Source: Phytoseiulus persimilis (lineage: Eukaryota; Arthropoda; Arachnida; Mesostigmata; Phytoseiidae). Taken from it: 64,000 nucleotides of DNA. The notes under the pieces are model-generated. The model worked only from the letters and a program-made list of their open reading frames with translations. It made no database searches and had not been told where the DNA came from. Each line of letters opens with the position of its first letter. Position 1 is the stretch's first letter. The stretch covers positions 21,824,001 through 21,888,000 of the forward strand of contig CM075101.1 of the NCBI GenBank assembly GCA_037576195.1, written 5' to 3'. The translations under genes were made by a program, and so were the position numbers. Of this stretch, positions 30,040-47,659 are shown piece after piece.

Positions 30040-31630
30040 TGCAAGTGTGATGGAAGTGTCCTGAGTCCTGGGAATTACGGGGTTCATGATTGCGGAGAAG
30101 CCGATGCGGCAATCAGCAGAACAGGACAGCTGAATTCGCATTCAGCCATGACTACTTCATCGGACCTATCATCAGGAAGTTCTAGTACGGTGTTCGACTA
30201 CCAGCGCGTAGTCCCGAGGGCAAGTGGAACTTTTCCGGAGTGAAAAAAACGCGGGAACAATACCACGTAAGACCGTACGCGAATCGCGCTACTATTCCAG
30301 AAGGGTTCCATCAGGCGATGTGAAGTTACGGGAAGCTTGATAGTCTCGTGTGTAGTGGGGTTGTGTGCCAGGAGAATCGGTTCCTCCCAGGTCCTGTACC
30401 ACCCAAAAACCTTAGAAAAGGCGGCCCTCGAGCCCAGTCTTCGTGGTTCAGCCATTTTCCACCAAGATGCGATGAAGACTATGTACTGGAGTGAACTTCC
30501 GCCTACAGCGGAAAGGTGGCCGGTGTCCCGAAACGCTCCACATCGTCTCATGGAGGGGATACTCTGGACGCGGAAGCAACGCGTGAAGAATATCCTTGGG
30601 AGGTCGCTGCCCAGACTCCGGGAAGTGTTTACCCGGTACTTTCGGACACTCTTGAGATCGGTGCACCGAATGTCCAAAAATATTCGGGGACTTATCTTCC
30701 ACGCGCTGCTTTGGTATCCATAGTCAAAGTACCCGTTTCTCTCATTCGAGAATTACGCTTCTCAAGACTGCCCTCCATATGGCCATGGTATCTTGGTGAA
30801 CCTTGCCGATCAGCTTTCGTCCCATGAGAAATCTTGCCCGACCTCGACTCAAATACTGAGAGCTGGCCTCGACAACTCTCTGTCCGGAGGCTTTTGGAGA
30901 ATATTGTGAGGCTTGGGAGCACTGCGAGAGCTGGTCTGCCTTCATGAAATTTCGTCTTCCATGTGTTGAGCTCGGAGCCAAGCTTCGCCAGCGGATGAAT
31001 CCGTTAGGGGCCCATGCAGAACTCCCGGAATGTTTCGCTTGCCGCGCGTCCGGACGGTGTCCAGGAAGACGGGATCATCGTTCGATCGGCATTCGCATTC
31101 TCGAGGCACCATGCAGAAAAGGTATGTGCCGTTGTATGCGAGATTCGTATTTCTACTGCCGCTTTTTCGTCGCTTCGAACCGGCGCCCGCGGTCCCTTCC
31201 CCTCCACCGGATCCATCTGTGATTACGCCATATACTTTGGCGTTGTGGCCTCGCCTCGGACCGGCGCCACCGAGAGAGCGCTTGAGGTCAGTCTCTAGGA
31301 ACTGTATGGGATATGTATTGTCGCGAGAAAGCCGTGTCCTGGCGTTCCGACACTCCACTAGTCCCGGGATGACATCGCTGTCAACGGCTCGTCCGCTCAT
31401 GGTGTTACACCGGTGAGGGAAATTCCGGCGATCTAGACTCGGATTCTCTGCCGTATTTCGGAGAGGGCTCCGATCGAAAGGTTGCCAGACCGACGGCGGC
31501 GCGGCGGTGTGTTTACGAAGAGGACGGCGACTACGAAGGGCGGAGGGACAGGCGGCGACGGGCTGGCATCACCCAGCCGCATCGTCGAGCACCAGCAACA
31601 GCGGTGCGCCAGGCATTCAGCCAGCTAGCC

Positions 31631-31715
31631 AGACCGACCGACCACTCACTCACTCACTCGTTCGCTCGCTGGCTCGCTCGCTCACCACGCAGCTCAATAG
31701 CTAGCTAGCCAGCAA
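31631..31715. repeat. degenerate tetranucleotide simple repeat
   Basis: Runs of GACC, ACTC, GCTC and TAGC units follow one another, inside a wider stretch (31500-31770) rich in CAGC-type words. This is slippage-prone simple sequence in a non-coding region. A 5' leader exon could cross it, but nothing shows that. Confidence 0.6.
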
Positions 31716-34700
31716 CAAGCATCATCAGCCGCAGCCAGAAGCGAGCGAGCAGGCAGTCAGCAGCAGCGAACGAAGTCCTTCAGAGTGAAGCTCCCGCTGC
31801 CGAGAGCCGTACGAAGCCAACAAGTGCTCAGGAGTTTTCCAATCGAAGGATCGTGGACTCGCCCCCCTCCTTCACGCTTCATGGTGTGAGTGAACGTGTG
31901 TTTGTTTCGTGTAGTTGTGCGCGTATACCTGTTCGTGCCGTTCCCGGCCGCTACCGCTTTCTCCCTGGAGGAAAAGCAGCACCGTCGACACAGCGGAACT
32001 CGATGGGGACCCCCCTTCTCAGGTATGGATGCGATTCACAGGGGTTCGTGAGACACCTACGGCACTCGTGTCTAGACTGATCGTCCCGGAACGAATTCCA
32101 ACTTCAAAGTCGCTCGGCGATGCTCTCTGGTCGTTTTCCGAGATCTGTTCCACAGGAGACGGGAAGCGAACGCGATCAAAACAAGTGAGGTGTCGGCCGT
32201 TCCTCTGACTGATTGATTGCCAGCTTCGGTTCTCAGAGGAACGTGAGCGAAACTCCATAGCGGATGATCGGAGCTTTCTTCAGACTCCGCTGGACGCTCA
32301 GCTCCGCGCCGGACGTTGATAATGAAAATTCCGCCCGGTTGGATGGCGTTGTCGAAGATGTGCTCGCAAATATCCCGCGTTGCAACAACTCGCTTCCAAT
32401 GCCAGTAAACCACACGCTGCTGTCCTCGGCCGCACGCAAGCATTCAAGGCAGCCGAGACGGTAGACAAACAGTCACAGAGGAAGACAGACTGACTTTTCC
32501 CTCGACTGAAAAATGAAAACACGTATCGAGGAGTTGACTTTGTCCGGCGTCTCGAGACAAAGCACTGGACACCGTGACGCCGGACGACTGGCCAGAGACG
32601 AAACCAAAGACCGCCGTGAGTTCAACGAGACAATGTTAGCAATTGATTTCTTATCGAACCGCTTCATCGAGCGCCCGATTGGCTCCTCCAGGGGACCGCA
32701 AGGAAGACTTTTCTCGGAAACTCTATCGAGTGACCCTCCGTCCACATCTTTCCGCGAGCTCCGAATACCGTTTTCTAATCGGGCTCAATTTTTGGCTCTC
32801 GGAAAGCGGTTTCGGAATATTCCGATGGTCGCGATTAGACGATTGCCTAAACGTAAGAGTTCTGGGATTCAACAGACGGACCGATCGAGTGATCGCTCTC
32901 CGTATTCGTCGTCGAGTCAAGGAGGAACTTGTTTAGACTCGTGGTCTTGAAGACGGAACCCGAAGGTGCGCCCGAATTCAGGGTCCCATTTCATCGATTC
33001 CTCGGCAGATTTTCCACCTTCTTCCCCAGTGAAAGACGGAACCAAATCCCGAAGTCCTTGCCATCCTTCGCCTCGGTGGAGCGTTCCCCGTGTAGTGACG
33101 TTCCTGTCGAGCTCATGGTTCACTGGAGTTGTCTTGGGCGCGCTCCGCTGGAACATCGTGACAACGGGTAGACGTCAGAATCGATTTCGTTCCACTTGGT
33201 TTTCCCATGTTTGAAAGTATAGCTCGAGCGTTTCAAGAGAAAATTTGCTTTCCCCGTTTCTCTTGAACGTAGTGGAGCAGTTGGCAAAACACGGGTCACG
33301 TATAAACTAACAGGATTTCTGGTCCAAGGCGAACTTCGGTGTTAACTCCATTTCTGGGCGAATGATTGAATTCACGCGGGGTTGGGTTCAATTCCTCACA
33401 GAGCTCGGCTATTCTGCAGAACACGGGTCATAGTCGGTCTCAGTCAGTTGCTTGGGGAGTGGGCTTGTCACGCCTGGCAAGTTGGCCACGTTTACCTCTT
33501 TCGGGGAAATTGTAATCGCCTCAGTTCCTCTGAAACTTGAAATGCTTGCGACGACTGCTTGTCCTTGGAAATCAGAAAATGCAGCCATGGTACTCTCTGT
33601 TCAAACATGATTTAGATTTATTGGTACCGTTCTGCGGTACCCCCGCCCCCAGCTCGCATTGGATCCATCCGTGCGTCTTATCACCGATCTATCGGATCGA
33701 ATATCGCGCGGAAGGCTGCTTCTCAGGATGAGCGTTTCATGATTGAGTGTGTTGAAGCCAGGGAGCTCTTGGGAGGGGAACTTATCGACATTGAGGGCGA
33801 AGCGACACGGAGAGAAGGTACAACAAACTAAATGCCGAGTGGCTTGAAGTGGCGATGCAGGTATGATGATTCAGGGTACGACGATGATGAGAGCGACCAA
33901 ATTGTTCTAATCGCTCTCGGGTAGAGACGAATGGACAAAAGTCCTCGTCGCCGGCCGCCTCCGTCATCTTCCCTAATCAGGCGGTCGTCTGGTCTCGTCA
34001 GAGTATTCGATTCTTGTTTGTGTAGCAAGATCATCTGTCCGTCGAGTGAGTGAAGGCAGTCGCGCCGGACGCATGCAAAGTGACATCAAGAGTTCCAGCG
34101 TTCCAGGTAGGCAGTGCAAAGTTTCTGAGACAACAACGAGCGACACGGAGCGGTTAGTCAGCCGAAATTCCGGCGCTTCTGTTGTTGACGTCGACGTGTA
34201 TTCTTCAGCATCTGCTCATGCCGAGGTCCGTCTCGGTGGCCGGCCGGCCGCCCGACGGGCCGACTTACTCGTTCGGTGTGGTAGCGTTGCCGTTGACGTC
34301 GTTTGTTGCGGCGCCGGCAGTTGTAGAGACCCTTTTCGAAAGAAAAAAAAAACGTCGTAGTCGTCTCCAATCGGTGGCGACTGCCGTTCCTAGTCCACCA
34401 GACACATCATTTGGATAGCAGGGTGGCGGACCGGCGAGCCGGCAGACTATGAGTCTATGCCTTTTAGCCGATCACAACTTCTCCAATCTGTGGCCGTCTA
34501 ATTGTTGAAGAGCATTTAGACCGGTATCGGGGGGCGTGGGGGAAGGGAACGGAAGGAGATCCTCAGCGCGAAGAGACGGAGGAATCAACGACCGCCTTCG
34601 TTTCCGCTGTCCTCGTCGACTTCGTCGCCGCCGCCGCCATCATCATCATACAGGCATCCGGTGCATCCGTCGCGGTGGTGCCGGCTAGCGTCCTTTGGGT

Positions 34701-35019
34701 GTTGTTTCAGCGGCGCAGTCAAGGCGGCAAAGACGACGTCGTCGACCGTAACAGCATCGGACGATGAATGAGGCCTCCTTCTGTTTTCTGCACGGCTGCG
34801 GATGCTGTCGCTGATGCGGACACTTCTGACTTGTTGCGGAATCACCAGAATTGTCCATTGCAACAAGCACCATTCAACAACCTTTTGTTGGTGCTGAGGT
34901 CCATTCTTTTTGTGATTTCACTTAGCAGCCTGCCGCCGTAGGGTCCCTTACCTGGCTCGCCGGAATCGAGCTCCTGAGCCGTTACCACGATCAGAGGAGT
35001 TGAAATTCACCCGCGGAAC

Positions 35020-35727
35020 ATGCGCGGTGAGATGACGAGTTCATCGCTCCGGCCTGTCCTGCGGGATCCTTCGGAGGGTACAGAAGTTCCATCCCGCGTG
35101 CCCAAAGCGCTCAGTTCAAGCTCAGTCGAGATGCTCGAGTTGGTCTCGATTGGAATGTACGAATTACCCGAAATGATGTGGGGATGTAATACTTCCGATT
35201 GCGACCACTGTTGGTTTTTGAGTCGTCTTCCACTCGTATTTGATGCCCCGAAATTCGAACCAACCGCTCACGACAATCTCGTCTTCCGAAGACACTTGAA
35301 TTTCATGGGTTGTCAATTTCATGGGTCGGATTGTCGGAAATTCTACACTGGAGCGTGCATCGCAACATTCAACCGCGCTGCATTCGAAGACGAAAACCGA
35401 ACTTCACGAACGAAGTACGATGGTGAATCACTGAAATTCGAATCGTTGAATAAATTCGGCATGACTCCTCGGCATCGCTCGAAGACCACTCGCACTGCAT
35501 GCGACTGTTTTGGCGAGACGCTTCGGAGCGTGCCATGGAGATCCACAACAGGATCCGCCCCGGTAAGCCCAGATGTTTCGTGCGCACAATCAGGCCATGT
35601 GTCGGCGTCGATGGTAGAGTATGCGCGGCCAATGTTTGGGCGAACGCTGTTTCCTCGTAGTCGCTGCTTTTTAGCTGTTTCTAGTACGCTCGTTCGACAG
35701 TGGGATGGCATTTGCTTCGCGCCGTAG
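35020..35727 (+). CDS. unidentified 235-codon open frame
   Basis: This is the longest single frame in the 28.5-39.5 kb gap. The translation starts MRGEMTSSSL, has scattered cysteines in the middle (GCNTSDCDHC, GSDCRKFYTGAC) and no hydrophobic segment. I recognise no family. A minus-strand frame of 145 codons (35343-35780, starting MATTPPAMNPPP) overlaps its second half, so strand and coding status are both uncertain. No clear splice sites or poly(A) signal tie it to a transcript. Confidence 0.2.
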   Translation: MRGEMTSSSLRPVLRDPSEGTEVPSRVPKALSSSSVEMLELVSIGMYELPEMMWGCNTSDCDHCWFLSRLPLVFDAPKFEPTAHDNLVFRRHLNFMGCQFHGSDCRKFYTGACIATFNRAAFEDENRTSRTKYDGESLKFESLNKFGMTPRHRSKTTRTACDCFGETLRSVPWRSTTGSAPVSPDVSCAQSGHVSASMVEYARPMFGRTLFPRSRCFLAVSSTLVRQWDGICFAP

Positions 35728-37072
35728 GAACCCGACGGAAAGGCGGGTGGCGGATTCATCGCTGGTGGTGTAGTGGCCAACGGGTAGCGGCGGCGGCAGA
35801 AGGCAAATGCGTGGAGTCCTTCTTCCTTTCACTGTAGCATCTGGACGAGCATCTGCCTCTTTCGGAACCCGTTTCGAAACGAGCCGAGCTCACGTTCTTC
35901 AAAAACACAATTTCGCATTTTTATGTAGAACATCTTCTCCCTGAGCACATTTCCTGCGCGTTCCGAGGATCATCAGCGATATGCTTACAATGTTCGGAGC
36001 GGTTGCCACTCGGATGGAAGCAAGATAACCCGCTCGGCAGCTGGCCCACACCTCTCTGTGCCAAGCACATGCCGTGATCTCGAGAGCGAGAACTTGGGCG
36101 TCGCCCTCATGGCTGCGCTCCGAATGTAGCTCCGCGAAATGTGTCGGGTCCGAATATCCGCGGCTGACCCCTATCGACGTTCCGCGTGCATCGATCCCCT
36201 CATCGAGAAACGCGGCGCCGCGATCGGTCGCGGACTTTGAACGCTGTTCTCCTCGGCCTGACTCGGGAATTCGGTGAAAAACATCGCATCGTCGAAGACG
36301 AGGATATTCAGTCGGTCGTCCTTGCGAACGACCGTCATTTCCAGCTGCAGTCGTCGTGAGAAGCCCCGGCCCAGACGTGGCGAGGATCCCGGTGAGAAAA
36401 TGACCACAACGCGTTGACAGCGATTCGAAGAATGGAATATCAAGACGCCAATGAAGATATAGTGAGCGACTCTAAACAGCTCCCAACGACTGCGCTATCT
36501 GTCTGCGGTCCAACACGCGCCCAACAGCGGTACTCAGCCCGGTCGGCTGACCTCAACGGCCGCCGGCAGAGTGCTCGGTCCAGCGTGGAAGACGTCACTC
36601 TTGATTCAAAAAGCAATTTGCTTCCGAGATTATTTTGGTGTTCCGCTCATCGCTGGTTCCTCCTTGTCGGGCCGGTTCTCTCCTGTTTTCGCGCGTCGAC
36701 TTCGAACGTGGAATCTCCGCCAAAGATGCTCGAGTCTCTGCGTTGGTCCAGGTTAGGTTCGCTGGCCTCCCTGACTGCGGCGCGCTTCGTTCCGTGCGGC
36801 TATTCACGGAACTCTGCTCTTATCTGAAACTTATTCGCGCTGGTCTGCGCGAATTCACCGAATCGAATCTGAGGAGTGGGCGTACTTCCGTTCGTAACTT
36901 CTGCTTGGCAAACTCGACTGGGAATCGGGAACGACTGGAACGTATCCGCTAGCGTGTCTCTTCGAGTGAAATCGAGCTCTCCGTGCGTTCGTGATGTTGC
37001 TGGGGTCGATGTCCACCGGGAGCAACCCCACCCACCCACCTACCGAGGGACTTCTCCGCCGATGACGTGTTC

Positions 37073-37104
37073 GTGGATGGATGGATGAATGAATGAACGA
37101 ACGG
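37073..37104. repeat. GGAT/GAAT tetranucleotide repeat
   Basis: About eight tetranucleotide units (GGAT, then GAAT, then GAAC) sit in tandem in non-coding sequence. Only the repeat itself can be stated. Confidence 0.65.
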
Positions 37105-39590
37105 TCGTGTGACTGTCAGAACGAACCCCGGACGTCGGACGAGCTTCATGAGGGGGCGGCAGATATCTGCAGAAGCGATCGGAAGCTGCCTCGAGAAGTT
37201 TCCATGTGGTTCTGGGGCGAGTTCAACGGTTTGTCAGTTCAGCAGAGTCGACTCTCGGACCGTAAGTCGGGTTGAAAAGCAATATCAGAAGTCTGACCAT
37301 GAACCTCTCCGACCGCTGTGTCTACTCCGTGATTCGCGTGTTCCGTGAGCTCCGCTCCGCTGCGTTTGATTGTGACTCAGTGGGTGAGTGGAATAGAGGG
37401 TTTGACTGAAAATTCTGCCAAGTTGAGATCTCAGGCATCGGAGCGAAAGCCGAAAACGCTCACTCCGATTGAATCGTTCTGTATTTGCATCGAACATAAA
37501 GACGGGGAAGTTCGAATCCGGTCGCCCATTCGGAACGATTTCCTCCCGTTCGTCGAACTGTTCAGGGAACGGGCGTGTACTTCCACAATCTCTCGAATTT
37601 CGGGTGCTCAAACGTTCCCGTGGGGCATTTAGAAGAAGCTCTCCGCCCGAGCGAACCGACGACGCTCCTGTCAAGTCCGTCAATGATGAATATCTGTAGA
37701 TTACTGGCCCTCACGCCCCTGCAGGGACCCTGCTTCCATGCGTTCGGAATGAATGAATTCGGGATTCCCTCGTCGGATGTTAGCTAGGAAGTTCTGAATG
37801 AGCAGACGGATCTGGGTTCATGGCAATCAATGCGCTTCTCCAACTTGAAGTCATGTGAGCCGTTACCGTCCACGAAAAGGTCGGAGTAATTTCGAAAATC
37901 CCGAATGTAGAGTCCTGATTTCTGACACTGAAAGCTCGCGGAACTCTCTCATATGAATAGCAGGAACCTGGACGTGGAGGACCTGAATCGGTTCAAAAAC
38001 ACTGTCCATCGGCGCGGGTGATTCGACAGCGTTCGCGTTCGGCTGTCTGCGTGCTCGGAGCCTGCGTTTCGCGGCACCCAGTTGCGTTTCAGTCATGTGT
38101 GCGTGGACTGCTTCTTTGCGCGTTCAGATTGGGCGAGCGAAGAGTGTGCGACCGGCCTGACAACCGATTAGTTGGCTAGAGAGCTCAAAACGCAAGAGTT
38201 TCGGCGCGAAACTAGAGGAGTTGGGCTCTCATCGGAGAACACGGTTGACGGTCGTCAGTCGCCACCGCGGAACGGCAAGAGACAACACGGAAAAAATTAT
38301 TTTGACGGAACACGGGAGGGAGACCGGTTCGATGGAGACATCGCGTCGTGCAGCCGGCTGGTCGGCCTCTCTGATGGCTCCGCTCTGTTCGTTTAGGAAG
38401 AGTGCGGGCCAGTTGCCTGCTCGCTCGCTCTCTTGAGAAATTCGTCATCGAGGAAGACACGATGACATTGTTGACGGTTTCCTTCTCCCTCTGCGAAAGA
38501 CCACCGCCGAGTGTCTGTCGGACGCCATCGCCGTGCGCCTCGCTGCTTTACGACATTTACAATTGACGACGATCTTTCAGCTTGTCTGTCCATCCATCCG
38601 TCCGTCGGTGCGTCCTTTCGTTGGTCTCGGTGCGTGTCTCTGTTTGTGTTTTTCTTTCTCGAACTCCTTTGACGTAAGCGGCTGAACAAAGGACCCGTTC
38701 GAATTCACCGGTCAACTAACCTTGGCGACTCGCGACGCTTGATCAGAACCTTTCATTTGGGGTGGTCAACGCTTGCTAATGACGGTCCTCTTGACAAATC
38801 GATGCAGGGTTGACTATGACTCCCGTATTCTGCGAAGGTCGCTCGAAACTTTCGATGGAATTCGTTATCAGAAATGGATACTCTCGTCGACGGTGCTTGA
38901 CAAGCGCCAACCGGTCCCCAGATATCGAATCGAAGATTTCGGAGACTTTCTAATTTCCTTCGATGTGTTGAGAAATAATCGTTGAATGCATTTGGTTGTG
39001 GATGTCTGTATTAATTGTCAGACAGAGGTGGGGCAAGTTGACTTGCGGTTCTGTTGCTGACTCGCCGTCCATCGTAGTGTCGAAAGTCGGGCCGGTGACA
39101 CGATGGAGCCCTCATTTGGAGTCGTGACCTCAGTCTTCCTTTCTTCCGCCGGACATCGTTCATCTCGTGACAATCGCGGCCCGCGTAGATGTTCGGGTTA
39201 ATGAGAAACTGAAATAGTTTATCAAGGAGATGTTTGTGCGTCCGTAAGAAGGGCTCCTGAATAAAATCATGCACTGCTTCCCATTACAGGTGACAGCATA
39301 TCCAGAGCCGGGTTCCGCATATCTCAAACTGTGCCCGCGCAGCTGTGACAAGATATCACCCTGAACGACTCCTGTGGAGGCGTGCCCTCTGAACGCGTCG
39401 CACAAAACAGGCTGATTCGACCGCAGAGTGAGGCGGCCGCTGAATGCCTCCTGAAAACGAAGTCAGCCGATAGATGGTAGTGTTCCTCTCGCGGCATCAA
39501 TTCTGGACAAAGGCTCTCGAAGACAATGGTTATGATGAGCAGCAGGACTCGTTGGGTTTGGCCGGCTGTTGCAAGGAGGATGCTTCGACA

Positions 39591-45935
<6,345 letters not shown>

Positions 45936-46768
45936 TTCTTGAAAATTTCCTCGTCTTGTTGCGACCTCGGCTTTCAGTGTCGTCGTGCAAGCACCCCGGG
46001 GGCTCGCTGCTCTGATATGGAGACACCGTTCTTAATCTGCCTAGTCTGTACATACAAAGAACAAGAATCAATAGGACAATGCTCGGAAGGATGGAGATGA
46101 ACCCCTTGACGATGAACGAGGAGAGGACTGAGTTTGACGCGGTTTCCCTGAGTTGGATGAGCCTTCTTATCAGCTGCAACCGATTGGGACATATCAAGTG
46201 CCTGCACGGAGAACGCTTTGCTTAGATTGCGGGAGCCGCGAAAACCTGACCCGTGTCCGGTCGCGTATCGAAAGCATCAGAACTCGGAACTGTTGCAGAA
46301 CCTGATTAGAGCGTGAAATTCTCCTTCGTAGTACATTTTTACGAGTGCCTTAGAGAGTAGAGAGCGTCAACACTTCGCAATTGAACACCAAGCAACGCAA
46401 ATCGTGTGGGTGTCTACGACCGATTGCTCTACTTCGAGGAAGTATATCGGATCAAATGAAAAAAGAGAGGAAAAACAGCACGGAAATTATGCATACGACA
46501 TAATGATCGCGCACTTGGAACACCTACATTACCACATTGGATCAGGCCGCCAGCCGTGTGATGCGTTTGGAGCGCATTCTCTGAGACCCTACGAATCAAA
46601 CTCAAACCAATCAAAAATACTTAGATAATAAGCTGAAAACGGAATGTTAATAGGAACAAAACGAATGACAACTTTGGTGATCGATACCATGACGAATGGA
46701 AGAACGGATTTGTGTCTACAAACTGTGTGTACATAGTCGTATTAAAACAAAGTGAGGGACTTTTTTTC

Positions 46769-46774
46769 AATAAA
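46769..46774 (+). terminator. candidate poly(A) signal of Smurf
   Basis: AATAAA lies about 830 bases after the Smurf stop, with a variant ATTAAA at 46741-46746 just upstream. Either could direct 3'-end formation. Confidence 0.5.
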
Positions 46775-47623
46775 AAGAAGTATTGTTCATGTATCTCGTT
46801 CTCCAATATATTTTAGTAACGGCTCGTTAGCGTTCGATTCAATGGTGGTCAGCCCAGTAGCCAAGAACCTCTGAGTCCATACCATCTTACTCGATCATAT
46901 TCGCAGCTTTTGCGCCATATTCTGGATCTCTAGCCTCTCTGAACCGAGCAATCCATGATGGAGCGATGTATCAGACGCGACCAACGGAGAGCATCGATAC
47001 TTAATTACCCGAGGAACGAAAACCTCAACGCCTCGCTTCTGAGCTTCCAAGTCGAACTTAAACTCTCCTGTTGTTGCTGACAAGGCGACCCTACCGTTCC
47101 CATTGGGCTCCATGAATGGATGGATTTTATCGGTTCTCTTTCAAAGGTCAGGGAGAATTCCCCCGACGAGGACCACAACGGCATCGCGAAGGTTCCTCAA
47201 GGGTGCAGCAGATGATATCGTCATCAAGCGAGTTGGCTTCTGGGCGTCGAGGTAACACTGTGAAACAAACCGCACACTTTCTCTTCCAGGAGAGAACTCT
47301 CCTAGGGAACCTCTCAACTGCTCACAGATGATGAAGGGACACAGTTCGGGTGCCACTCCTCCGATGAATGGGAAGCCTGCAACAGACTGGGATCCTTCGA
47401 AAGATCGGAGCATAGACGGATAAACCGTCCGATTGGATGCGAAACGGCTAATTTTGCTCTCGATCTGCGGTCTCAAGAATGAAACCTAAAGATTTTCCGA
47501 TGCTCCTGTGAAGAGCATGGACAAGGTCGTCATACGGATGTTCGATAGACGACGCGAAAAGCCCAAAAGCAATAATACTCTTGTGAACATAAAACGATCA
47601 TTGGAAAGAGTCACAGTCGATTC

Positions 47624-47659
47624 TTCTCCTGAATTTATCCAATCTTGAATTCAGGAGAA
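47624..47659. repeat. perfect 12-bp inverted repeat with 12-nt loop
   Basis: The arm TTCTCCTGAATT at 47624-47635 is exactly reverse-complementary to AATTCAGGAGAA at 47648-47659. The 12-base spacer is TATCCAATCTTG. The structure could form a hairpin in RNA or a cruciform in DNA. No gene model covers it. Confidence 0.7.

Larger units (their letters stand above)
28515..39590. other. 11-kb region without an assigned gene; coding-like islands and simple repeats
   Basis: This holds the 5' flank of SRFBP1 on the left and probably promoter and 5' leader exons of Smurf on the right. Many open frames of 70-235 codons occur on both strands, often two or three overlapping, as expected in moderately GC-rich non-coding DNA. 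The best coding-like islands are 29600-30039 (+) and 35020-35727 (+), listed separately. Tetranucleotide-type simple sequence occurs at about 31631-31715, 37073-37104 and 38583-38615. A six-base inverted repeat flanks a short loop near 29286-29316. No RNA gene was recognised. Confidence 0.5.

Noticed and set aside
33370..33400. A tRNA T-arm-like GGTTCAATTCC
   Set aside because: The flanking bases do not form a T stem, and no acceptor or D arm is present.
47090..47122. A Fic-like motif (HPFMEPNGNGR) on the minus strand
   Set aside because: The Fic core is HPFx(D/E)GNGR. Here two extra residues separate the acidic residue from GNGR, the third arginine is missing, and no Fic helices are visible upstream or downstream. 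It is probably chance.
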